64,000 nt of DNA from positions 1,426,001-1,490,000 of the forward strand of contig WIUZ02000006.1 of assembly GCA_015956445.1 (NCBI GenBank), written 5' to 3'. Positions within the stretch are counted from its first letter, which is position 1. Every line of letters starts with the position of its first letter. A model generated the notes under the pieces. The model ran no database searches. It saw nothing but the letters and a program-made list of their open reading frames with translations, and was not told where the DNA came from. This document shows positions 54,850 through 64,000 of the stretch, piece after piece. A program made the translations under genes and the position numbers. This DNA is from Thelephora terrestris. Taxonomy: Eukaryota; Basidiomycota; Agaricomycetes; Thelephorales; Thelephoraceae.

Positions 54850-55864
54850 GGTGAGGTGAGACAAACGGAGAGGTGAAGCAAACGGGTGTGCAGAAGAGAT
54901 ATCCAGAGGAGGATAGTACAGGAGTGGCTGGGCAGCCATCCTGTTTGTCGGGTTATGTACGTACCTCTCAAAAGCCTGAAAGAACCGGCACGCGATTTGC
55001 GAGTCGCAGCCGATTGGATGGTGTTGGTCTCGGGTGACGGATGTGGCGCTGGTGACGGGTGTGACACTCTCCCAAGCCTCGTGGCGCTGTTGATGGGTCT
55101 GGGTGTGACACTCTCCCGAACTCAACTCCCGCCTGGCAAGTCCATGCGCGAACTCCCGCCCAAGTCCAGACATGCGGGATCTTAAGTTCGAGTACGGTCC
55201 TCGACTATCTAGCTGGTGCTGTATTGAAGGCGGGACTACTACTTCCTCGCAAGTGCTTATTGAACTTATCAAAAGCCCGACCATCGGTAATTTGTTCAAT
55301 CTTTCGCCTCGCGATTTTTTTGTTGAGTGTCGTCTCCAATCTCCGCCTCATCGGCTTCGCCGATCAATCTGTTTCTTGTTTCTTTTGCGGAAAGGATCTC
55401 GCTTTGCAGGCAGCCGGAGGCTCAAGGTGACACGACACCTCCTCACCTATGTCTCCAAGTTCCGGCAGATTGGGACCTTTGTCCTTCTGCACTTGCCTGG
55501 CGTTAATATCATCGACATCTTCACACGCCCCTCCGCACGACGCAAGCCTGGCGTTAATATCATCAATATCTTCGCGCGCCCTTCCGCACGACACAATCGA
55601 AGTCCTTTGTTGATTGCACGACTCCCTTTGCACGCCACACTGACGTCTACATCTTCGCAAAAGCTTCCATATCGCCAGGATCCTTTGTCCAGTTCACATC
55701 CCCCTATCCCTATTCTCACCCTTTTGCATCCAGCCGTTTCGCTTTCTGATTTCACCTCTTCACATTGGCAAATCGCTCAACGCAGTCTTTTTGTTCTACT
55801 TTCAAAGCAGGTGAACTCATCCAATCGTTTGGGAACTTATCCGGAACTCGTCCACACTTGCCGT

Positions 55865-56298
55865 CTCGGATATAAGCTGTGCGTAATCCCCAATCCTGCT
55901 CCCTCACCAACCTCCCTTCACCAACGATGGACTTTCCCAGCACTCCTGCTCAACTCTACCTTCCAGAGAACTTAGTCCAAAGTATTTCACACATTGGTAC
56001 CCTCGCATCCCCACCTATGATGACACCAAATCGTTGACGCCCCAATCTCTCCTCTAGTCCACGCGGAACCTGGTGTCGGACAATCTAGTCGCCTGCATGA
56101 GCAAGATGTAGATCACGACTCGTTTTCTGGTTTTCCAGGTTTAACTAACCATCATTCCAGGGGCACTGTAGCGCGCCAGAGGATCAGCCCGATTTCGCGG
56201 ACTCGGATCGGGTAAAATGGCCTCACCTTAAATCTTTTCGATTCGCACACCACTGACCCCGGCCATAGTGGATTAAATTTCTTTCTGGTGATGGGCGT
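55865..56298. other. Intergenic region before the CACTA companion gene
   Basis: No gene. The open frame ending at 55975 is an extension of the repeat-derived frame in arm 2. This region should contain the left end of the CACTA element, but no terminal motif could be fixed by eye. Confidence 0.35.
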
Positions 56299-58048
56299 AT
56301 GGTGCTCTATTTTGACCCTGTCACCAAGCAAATCTGGGGTGAGAGCCCCGGCAGCGGACTTGACTCCCCCATGGACGAATGCTCAGCGGCAGCAGACTCT
56401 GAGGACGACGACATCGCTGCAGCTGCTCGTCTTCTGAGCATGGTGAGCTCTGTCGTACTCTTGTGCTTGGAATGTCATTGATGATCGGTTGTGTTAGCTT
56501 GATGACGACGGATCGCCCGAAAAGAATCTGGCAACGTCCCCTCCAGCCCAGCTTACAAATCGGCAGTCGATCCTCGGACCAGACCCTACCACGGACATCC
56601 CTGCCGCCTTCCATAGCCAACAAACTTCCCATCTTGCTCAGGCCGATATCCCGCAGGCCGGGTCCCACCAACCTGCAGTGAGTGACACGGAATCGGTACC
56701 TCGACTTTCGGCAGCCGAAAAGGGCAAGCAAACGGCCGACTCGTACGTCCCAATGACCGACTCGTACGCCCCGATGACGGAAGATGAATACGTTCCTGTC
56801 AAAAGGGAAAGGTTTGCAGGAAGCGTGACACCGACACATCGTGTCGCGACGGAGGTAATTTCCTTCTCTGATTGATGGGAGGCCTATTTCTGACGTGTCA
56901 TTGGATCCCAGGATAGTCCCGCAACCGTCAATGACATACTCCGTCTAGGGGATTCGATTCGAGCGGGCCAGCGGGAAATGGCCCAAATGATCGTTGATGG
57001 CCTTCGACCACAATTGGGTCACACTCATGGATCACATCAACAAGGCCCCGGTGATGATGGGGACGTCGAAGACCACCCAAGATTGAGGAGTCGAAGAAGG
57101 GGGGGTCCGAGGCGTCGCAACAAGTGGGGAAACGCTCTTTCTGTGGGTTCCGTTTTTTTTTTCCTTTTGAACCCGGCCAGAAGCTTATTCGTACCCAGCA
57201 GAAGATTCGCAAGTATATGCGCGACCTTATCGGGAAGAACTGGATGAAGAATACGGTCGCCAAAGAAGAAGCAGGCGCGTACAATCCTGAGTGTGGACAA
57301 TGTTTCAGTGTCGCGGGCTTCCGGGTGCACCTAGAAGGGACAGCCTGCGATGCATGGAATAAGTCGGCGACTGAGGTTTTTGTCAGTGGTTTTCTCCAAG
57401 CCTACCCTACCTACAATGTGGCCGATGGATCGGGGCGGGACATGGTATGCATGAAATCCCAGGCTGCCCTCGAATCGATGATCAGGCAATACCAGAAGCT
57501 TAGAATCCCTCAAACCTTGGATGAGTTGAAGGGGCAGCGGGACCACAAGAACCGCCAAGAGCGTAAAAGAAAGGTGAGTCTTGCCATGCCCACTCCACTT
57601 CCATATCGATATTGACTAGCTTGGACAGCTCTTCAATCGCCGCTGGGAAACCACCTTCTTGTATCCGTCTCTAGAACGTCACCGCCCCCTTCTGGAGGAA
57701 CTCGGCCCTGCTGGAATGTCTAGCGATGAGGAGGAATCAGTCGGGCTCTCCAGAAAATACGGCGTCATCGAACCTGCCTGGAGGTCTGAACTTGTCACGT
57801 CATGGCTTCGGATTTTCGACGCCCTCCACTGGCACGCAAGGAGAGGTGGGGGGTATGGCGACCAGCGCGGTTCTACCCCTCGCATGCGAGAAAGTAGTGA
57901 CAAGATAAGTAATAGTGGGAGGTTCGTCTCTAGGTTACCGAGGAACGCATACAACGAGATGTGGCTTAACAGTCAGTCCCATGCCGAAAACACGGTCCAA
58001 CCAGGTCCACCGGCGCAGTACTTCCACGACAGGAGAACTCTTGAGTGA
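56299..58048 (+). CDS. Agaricomycete-type unknown protein, probable CACTA companion ORF
   Basis: Start MVLYFDPVTKQIWGESPGSG. GT-AG introns (about 56442-56497, 56854-56911 and others) connect LDDDGSPEKNL, a disordered region with repeated SYVPMTDSYAPMTEDEYVPV, then DSIRAGQREMAQMIVDGLRP, basic RSRRRGGPRRR, an EC...C-bearing segment, and the conserved C-terminus: NRRWETTFLYPSLERHRPLL, ELGPAGMSSDEEE, YGVIEPAWRSELVTSWLRIF and RLPRNAYNEMWLNS. This C-terminal pattern is familiar to me from a large unnamed agaricomycete family often seen beside Tnp2/Plavaka transposases. Its role is unknown; a DNA-binding accessory protein of the transposon is a reasonable inference. The central exon near 57120-57180 is a run of T, and its splicing is uncertain. 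Confidence 0.6.
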
Positions 58049-58149
58049 GCGAGACAGATGCCATCGTTCCATCGTGTTTACTTAACGGTTTACAGGTTGG
58101 CCTGCAAGGCGTAGGCGTTAATTGGCGCGATGTGTACCTTCGGCCAGGA

Positions 58150-58345
58150 TGCTAGAGGGTCCATTGTCTCCTTTTTCTCGAATTTCTCTCTCCGTTGTCT
58201 CCTTTTCCCCGAATTTCTCATTCTTCGTTGTCACCTTTTTCCAGAATTTCTCACTCTCCGTTGTCTCCTTTTCCCCAAATTTCTCACTCTCCGTTGTCTC
58301 TTTTTTCCGAGTTTCTCACTATCTGTTGTCTCTATCTTCCCCAAT
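58150..58345 (+). repeat. Minisatellite, about 33-bp period
   Basis: Five units of tccgttgtctccttttcccc followed by aaatttctcactc, with small changes, between the companion ORF and the transposase gene. Pyrimidine-rich on the plus strand. Confidence 0.8.
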
Positions 58346-60130
58346 TATTTAATCCCAACAAACGTAAGGGAGGGGGTCTTTCAGCCGCTAATAAAGATCT
58401 TGTTGAATTGAACTATTTGGAACGGCTGACTGGAGGCTCGAGCTTGCTGATATTCTGTTCGAGGTCGCACGTTCTAAAGGCATGAGTATCGTTTAATTTT
58501 GAAAATTTCGGAGGCGGAAACTGCAATCACTACATCCACAAGTCATTGAAAAATATGACTATATGCGCGTATTTAAAAAGACGGGGAGTTGCTCGACGCA
58601 CTCATCCTTGATCTGATCGATAACGATTCTGGTTCCCCTACCCTATTCCTCCCGAACCCATGAGCAGCCTGGTGCGGTGTATGTGCAGGTTGCACTGCCT
58701 CACTTTTGATTCGGAATCCCAATCCTATGAAGGGGAGGGCGGATTGGTTTCAAAGTCTACCGCTGCCAACCACCGGAGGGACGATCTTCGGCTTCAGACC
58801 CTCGACACCTTCACGAAAAACGTTGCGACACATGTGTTGAATCACACACCCCCTGCCGAACCCCAAGCTCAACACCTTCCTCCTCCAGTGTCCAACGACC
58901 AAAGCTCTCACCCTTTCGACTTTCACGCTCAAGCCCACTTAGATGACTTGTATTTTATGTTGGAAGCAGAGACCTCTCATCGGTGTACATGGGCACCGAT
59001 TAATCACTCACTGGTGTTTGCTCTGAGTCCCTCACCTACGCTCCAATACCGATATCCATCGACCTCCGAGGCGGGCATGCCGAACCGCCAGCCGTATGCC
59101 TTGGATCTGGAGAAAAGAGAAAACGCGGCGTATCTCGAAAACGAGGGTCGGCTGTGCGAGATCCTTAGGGTCCTTAAACAACATACTGTGTCCCATACCC
59201 GGGACTGTCTGCTCGCCAGGGTACACGAGGCATTGACGATGATGGAGCGTCATAAAGAATTGGAGTGGAATCGTCAAAGGGATGGGTCAATCGCTCGCCG
59301 ACATGGCTATCGTGTTGTCGATACGGGTAAGTACCGTACAAGTTTCTTGAAGTATTCTCAAAGAACTTAAAATCAGGTTCCTATTTCAACAATTCGCTCC
59401 CTGAGGATCCCGTAGTTTCCACGTCCTTCCTAACCATCCTTATCCTCCATCTATTTTTTCGGACACCCAGGCGTGCAACTACGGTGATGATCGCTGGCAT
59501 CCAGAGTATCTTGGTGGCAGCACGAGTCCCCACCAAAACTATTGATCTACTCCCGAAGGACCCTCGTACGGTGGTCAACAGAATGGACTTGGACCCGCGC
59601 ACAACATCGTATCTCCAGTGCCCTGCATGTTATGCCCTATACCCCTTTCCGGGGACTGGATTTCATCACCTCCCTCCGGATACCGTCGAATTCTGCGCGC
59701 ATCGCCCGACCCCCAAGGGCACTCCCTGTGGCGCCCCGTTATGGAAGGACCGCCGAGTTGGTGCCACCAGCCTCAAAGTCCCCACTCGAAAATACATACA
59801 TCAAAGTCTCAAAGAATGGGTAGGATGGCTCCTCGCTAGACCAGGTGTCGAAGACGTGCTGGACACTGCCTACAATAAACCTGCCAAAGATCGCATGACC
59901 GACATATGGGACTCACCGGTCTTCAAAAAATTTCGCGATACGGATAAAACACCGTTCTTCGCTGAACACGGTCACAAGGCACGCTTCGCCTTCAGCCTCG
60001 GTGCCGACAGCTTCCACCCCCTGGGCTCCCTCGAGGCGAAGCAATCCATGTCTGCGACAGCGATATATATGGTGCTCCTAAACCTTCCCAAAGAGGAGCG
60101 TTTCAAGTACAAGAACATGTACCTCGTGGG

Positions 60131-60135
60131 GGTGA
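60131..60135. repeat. Left target-site duplication of unit B2
   Basis: ggtga before TGTCAGG; repeated at 62556-62560. Counting it once restores the original transposon sequence length at this point. Confidence 0.9.
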
Positions 60136-60828
60136 TGTCAGGCCGACGCGACCTCTACAGTTCAATAACACTCTTGTTATCCAAACCTATCACACACAGG
60201 GGTCAAACACACAGTTATAACCCTGTTGCAAACCCAGGGATATCGGAAGTCTCTTCACAGACTAGATTGGAGGTGAGGAGAAAGAAGGAGACAAGGGTCT
60301 TCAGGCACTCTTGCTCTAAGCACACAGCAATAGAGGTCACGGAGAGTCTGATGATAACAAATCTAAGGAGTACAGGCTAAACTACTCTGAGTATATACTA
60401 CTTAGATTTGTGACGTGACAGTGACATGTAACTACCCTAAAGATACAAACACAGACAAACATGGTCCGTGCGCAGCACTGCATGGTCTGTGCGTTACGTG
60501 GTGACTAATGCTACAAATTATCAGCTGATAAACGAAAGTGTGGCGGCCAATAGCAATTTGAGAGCATTTACAAAGCAGTTACAAAGCATGACGTAGCCTG
60601 GGAATGTTCGGAAGGAATGTGGGTATGACTGACTAACAGCCAATGGCAAAAGGGGAGCATATGACTAAGAAATAGGGGCATATGATGTCATGTGGGTCAT
60701 GCGCAGTAAACAATAGAAATGATGACTCAACTCCTGAGTCGTGGAAAGGGCGTGGCATTTGGTATATAACCAAAGGGGGTTGGATGACTGGTCTCCCAAC
60801 AAACCTTCCTTTGTTACACACAGCCAAC

Positions 60829-62090
60829 ATGCCTCGTGCCTCTACTCGCAATCCCACCCGTCGCTCTTCCTCTTACTCTCCTGTTCAGGAGAACAACTAC
60901 AACATCGACCGCTTCTCCCATGCCCGCCGTGATCCGTCCCGCCCTTATCCTACTTTGGGAGCGGTTATGGACCGGACCGCCACCGCCGACCCTAATGAGG
61001 GGTTCTCTGATTTAGGTGGGGGCCCTGCTTGCGTATTCCGGTTTAGGAAACCAAGCTAACTCCTTTTAGGTTTCAGGGATTTCTTCCAGGCCGCTCGAAG
61101 GGTGTCTCGGCGCAAGTTGGCGCGCATCGAGACCAACCCATATGCGAGCGAACTCCTCAATAGGGGTGTTGAGTTCATGACGGAATCCAACGAGACCTTC
61201 AACTCCGTGTTGGAGGCCAGCGTTCTCCATACGGGGAACGTTGGGTCCATGTTAATGGACGAAGTGGCTCATGTCAACGAGCGCATTGATGGTCGTCATG
61301 AGGAGATCAAAGCTTTGGAGAACTGGAAGGAAGACATGCAGGGAGTTATTCACGGACAGGAGGATAGCGTTGTCCGACAGGGGGCCGACATTGATTTGCT
61401 GAAGGTAAATGTGGGGTCGGGAGATAATCGACTTTTCTAACCCAACATTTCCTTCTAGGGAGAGGTGACTACCCTCAAGGACTTGGTTCGGGCTCTGGTT
61501 ACTAAAACCGGAGAATTGGAGGACGATAAGGTAACGGGTAGGGGTTGAAGGTTTTTGATGTCTTCTAACCCTATTCGTTTTAGGTTCGCCTTACTCGTCG
61601 TGTCTCCGAGTTGACCGGAGAAGTCCGGGATCTCCAGAGGAGGTGCAATGAGCCGGAGGTCCGAGTCGAGGAAGAGGAGCTGGAGGTTTCGTATCGGGCC
61701 AGGTCGCCGATAGTCCCTAACCAGGCTGAGTCACCGCCTGCTCGTTTGTTGGTCCGTCACGAGAACAGGTTGGTTCCCATTGATGATGAGGTCATCGAAA
61801 TCGGGAGCGACGAATTCTACCAGAACGTAGGAGTCGTCCGTAGGGACACTCCTCGTCCTGAGTTCGTTTCTACTCCTTGGGGTAGTCGCCGTCAATGGCC
61901 TGCTCTGGAGTATGATCCGTACGCCGAGTTCGTTCCCGATAGTGAACCAAACTCTGATACGGAGCTTCCAGATTACGATGACTTGTCGGACGTAGACCCG
62001 AACGAGATCCGGGAGCAGAACTGGTTGAATGAGGAGTTGGTGAGATCGGCCTTGGAAGTAGTACAGAGGATTCGCAGAGATATTGATTAA
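60829..62090 (+). CDS. Unit B coiled-coil acidic protein (intron-containing), copy B2
   Basis: Same exon plan as B1: MPRASTRNPTRRSSSYSPVQ, an intron to GFRDFFQAARRVSRRKLARI, a charged helix (HVNERIDGRHEEIKALENWK), the exon GEVTTLKDLVRALVTKTGEL, and a last exon from VRLTRRVSELTGEVRDLQRR to the acidic DELPDYDD-like tail ending VVQRIRRDID at 62090. The helix region differs most from B1 (EDMQGVIHGQEDSVVRQGAD here), while the C-terminal 150 residues are nearly invariant, suggesting unequal constraint. Function unknown. Confidence 0.6.
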
Positions 62091-62194
62091 ATAACTCTTT
62101 TGTACTATTTGGCTTCCAAGGAATCAATCTTCTATTTTGTTTATTGCGTGTGATCCATGAGTCGTAAAACATAATGGTTTTCATAAGTCCAATC

Positions 62195-62266
62195 CAAGGG
62201 TCAGATTAATAAGCCGGTTGACTTCTGCGAGAGGTCAGCGCGCGACGCTTATTAATACATCCCTTG
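62195..62266 (-). repeat. Long hairpin shared in outline with unit A, copy B2
   Basis: Same as 19312-19383: outer CAAGGG/CCCTTG and inner attaataagc/gcttattaat arms with a loop of about 30 bases, 105 bp after the gene's stop codon. Confidence 0.65.
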
Positions 62267-62555
62267 TTGTCGGTAGCCTGAATATCTACTAGTCGTCCAG
62301 GGGCAACGGAGGGCCAGGTAGGGGGGATCTTCATGTGAAGGTCCGCCGGTACATGTTCATGTATTATACCTCGGGTCTTCTGGGGTATCTTGACTAGTAG
62401 CACGTTCCACGTATTGGACTTTGAGTCGTTAAGCATAGGGCATACTGCATAATAAACAGTTTACCGCCGTGTTTAGGGCAGGGCACCAACTGACTTAGTG
62501 GTGATGAGGCGTTAAATAAAGGAAATAAAAGGGGGTAAACGGCGAAATCATCACA

Positions 62556-62560
62556 GGTGA
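62556..62560. repeat. Right target-site duplication of unit B2
   Basis: ggtga, identical to 60131-60135. Confidence 0.9.
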
Positions 62561-64000
62561 TACCCGGTCCCTCAAAGCCGTCATTGGAGCAAATCAATCA
62601 TGCTCTCTCCCTCCTGGTTCTTGAACTCCTGGAGTTCTGGAAGGGCGTCTTCTACACACGGACCTACAAGTTCCCGAGTGGTCGACTTTTGAAAGGTGCC
62701 CTTATCCCGCTCGTTTGCGACATGCTAGCCGCACGACAGGTCGCAGGGTTTGGAAGCGTCACTTCCACATTCTTCTGCACCTTCTGCTTGCTCACTATCC
62801 AAGACATAGAAAATTTGGAGAAGCACACGTGGCCGGCACGCACATTCCACAGCCATCTTGAATGTGCCCTGGAGTGGAAGAACGCCCAAAGCGCACGCGA
62901 TCATGAGCGGCTCTTTAGGTTACATGGGATACGCTGGTCGGCTTTACTCAAACTTCCGTACTGGAATCCCATCCTGTATACCGTCTTGGATTCAATGCAT
63001 GCAGCGTTCTTGGGACTCTTCCAAACCCATTGTCAGAAGGTTTGGAGGATTGATGTTTCCGTTGAGGGAGGTGATGGGTCTCTTCTTCGTCCCGAAAAAT
63101 CAGTCCAACGTCCATCGGATTCAGTCCTTCTCGAATGGCTGCAGCTTATCAAGGAAAACCCCAGCGACCTCCTGGAGCAACTCACTGCAGGGGATGTCCC
63201 AAAAAACATTCTCTGGCATATATGTGTTGACAACGGGCTGCGCCATGCAGGTGGAAAGCGGGCACTCGCAAAAGGGATCATTGATTGGGTACTCTGAACA
63301 CTTTACTTTGCATTCCATCACACTTACCTCCCCACAGAGATCCCAGGTTTCTCCAGATGAGATCTTTTTGCCGGAGGAGATCGAAGATGTGGAAATGGAC
63401 CAAGTCATCGCATCGGGGTCTGCCGACAATGCCCAAGACTTCCATCAGAAGGTAGCGATTGCAGAGAAGGCACTGCTTGAATCCGACAACAATCGAAATT
63501 TGGCTCGGCGAACGAAAAAGGACGTCCTTCAAGCATTGTGTCAGGACCGCCGCCTTGACGACAAAGGAGAGAAGATTGAACTGGCGTCACGACTTATCGA
63601 CTGGGTAGGTCCTGTTTCTTCAGTCATGCAAGAATAAATCTTGAATACCTACAGCGCGACATTCATCAACCTCGCAGCAGTGGTGGGCAACCGATCCGGA
63701 TATCCAGAGGCGTTCTCGGGAAGGATGTTCTGCAGCAAGTGTGGGACGATATGAGGCTAACCGAGCTTCCCTCGTGGATGAGCCCCGCACCACCAAACTG
63801 GGGAACTGCTGCTCGAGGGAAGCTGACTGCTGATCAGTGGATGGTTGTATGCACTGTGCATCTCCCCATCACTCTAATACGCATTTGGGGCAACCTCCGG
63901 GACCGTCGTTTCCACCTCCTCTGCAATTTTATGGATCTCACGTCATCTGTTCAGCTTGCGGATCAACGAGTCCTCAACGAGCGAATGATCCGCGACTCCG

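Larger units (their letters stand above)
53203..55864 (-). repeat. Inverted duplication, arm 2 (about 2.66 kb)
   Basis: Reverse complement of 43068-45729 with at most a few substitutions. It carries the mirror copies of U1 and U2, the start of U3 and the 51-bp direct repeat. Beyond 55864 the sequence is unrelated to the flank of arm 1. Confidence 0.9.
60136..62555 (+). mobile_element. Unit B, copy B2 (2420 bp, complete)
   Basis: Runs TGTCAGGCCGACGCG...GAAATCATCACA with exact 5-bp duplication ggtga, inserted into the CACTA transposase gene. This gives precise ends for the B family and shows that it moved after the CACTA element. Content: about 690 bp of leader, the multi-exon gene, and a 460-bp 3' region with the long hairpin. 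No transposase, integrase or reverse transcriptase. Confidence 0.9.
58660..64000 (+). pseudogene. CACTA (Tnp2/Plavaka-type) transposase, interrupted by unit B2; 3' end outside window
   Basis: A DNA-transposon transposase. The N-terminus has a Cys pair (RCMCRLHC) and EGEGGLVSKSTAANHRRDDL, typical of this family. A 49-bp intron near 59326 leads to SYLQCPACYALYPF with a Cys/His cluster, then WLLARPGVEDVLD, MTDIWDSPVFKKF, the first catalytic-type Asp in SLGADSFHPLG (about 60005) and YKNMYLVGV. The frame is split here by B2 and resumes as IPGPSKPSLEQINHALSL, FYTRTYKFPSGRLLKGALIP, LVCDMLAARQVAGFGS and VLDSMHAAFLG (about 62990). Two further introns flank an acidic exon with a SAP-like helix pair (KKDVLQALCQDRRLDDKGEK, LASRLIDW), which may bind DNA. 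Coding sequence runs off the window. Confidence 0.85.

Overview
The window is fungal nuclear DNA, most likely from an agaricomycete (mushroom-forming basidiomycete). Genes are split by many very short GT-AG introns (about 45-80 bp). The recognisable content fits that group: a Tnp2/Plavaka-type CACTA transposase and a companion ORF family, a JmjC-like protein with a Cys-rich tail, a velvet-domain gene, a GCN4-like bZIP gene, an alpha-1,3-glucan synthase piece and a DUF2415 WD-repeat gene. No bacterial operon, CRISPR array, rRNA or tRNA gene was seen.

Layout. 1-1.28 kb: right end of a repeat here called unit A (copy A0), which has cut the 5' end off a host-type gene (1.28-2.37 kb). 3.79-9.88 kb: a whole-looking, young Ty1/copia element (minus strand) with 354/352-bp LTRs, a 5-bp target duplication, a half-tRNA primer site and one 1646-codon frame. 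11.2-20.8 kb: a nest of elements. A divergent gene pair (C1, C2) is interrupted by unit A1 (TSD caaga), and the C2 remnant is interrupted again by unit B1; a fragment of an A-like gene (D) follows. 20.8-21.9 kb: degenerate repeat DNA and a 40-bp minisatellite. 21.9-30.1 kb: a mosaic of host-gene pieces. Degraded copies of a GCN4-like bZIP gene form an array, and two host-gene blocks are embedded in its copies: DUF2415 gene plus cullin fragment, and a velvet gene. 31.0-35.3 kb: an Ala/Pro/Ser-rich ORF and unit A2 (TSD gccgc). 35.3-42.7 kb: single-copy-looking genes on the minus strand (JmjC-like, a coiled-coil hypothetical, a two-helix membrane protein). 43.07-55.86 kb: a large inverted duplication. 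Arms of about 2.66 kb, nearly identical, carry three small unknown genes and flank a 7.5-kb loop with a RING-finger gene, a WD40 gene and hypotheticals. 56.3-64.0 kb: a CACTA element with its companion ORF and a Tnp2 transposase split by unit B2 (TSD ggtga).

The most unusual material is the A/B unit system. These are 2.4-3.3 kb insertions with TG...CA ends and exact 5-bp target duplications, but each carries a single intron-containing coiled-coil gene and no visible transposition enzyme. A and B share a noncoding stem-forming motif. Its interior is replaced wholesale among the three A copies, while the surrounding sequence of A1 and A2 stays nearly identical.

Identities come from reading motifs by eye; no database search was run. 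Spliced models are inferred from GT-AG boundaries and frame continuity.
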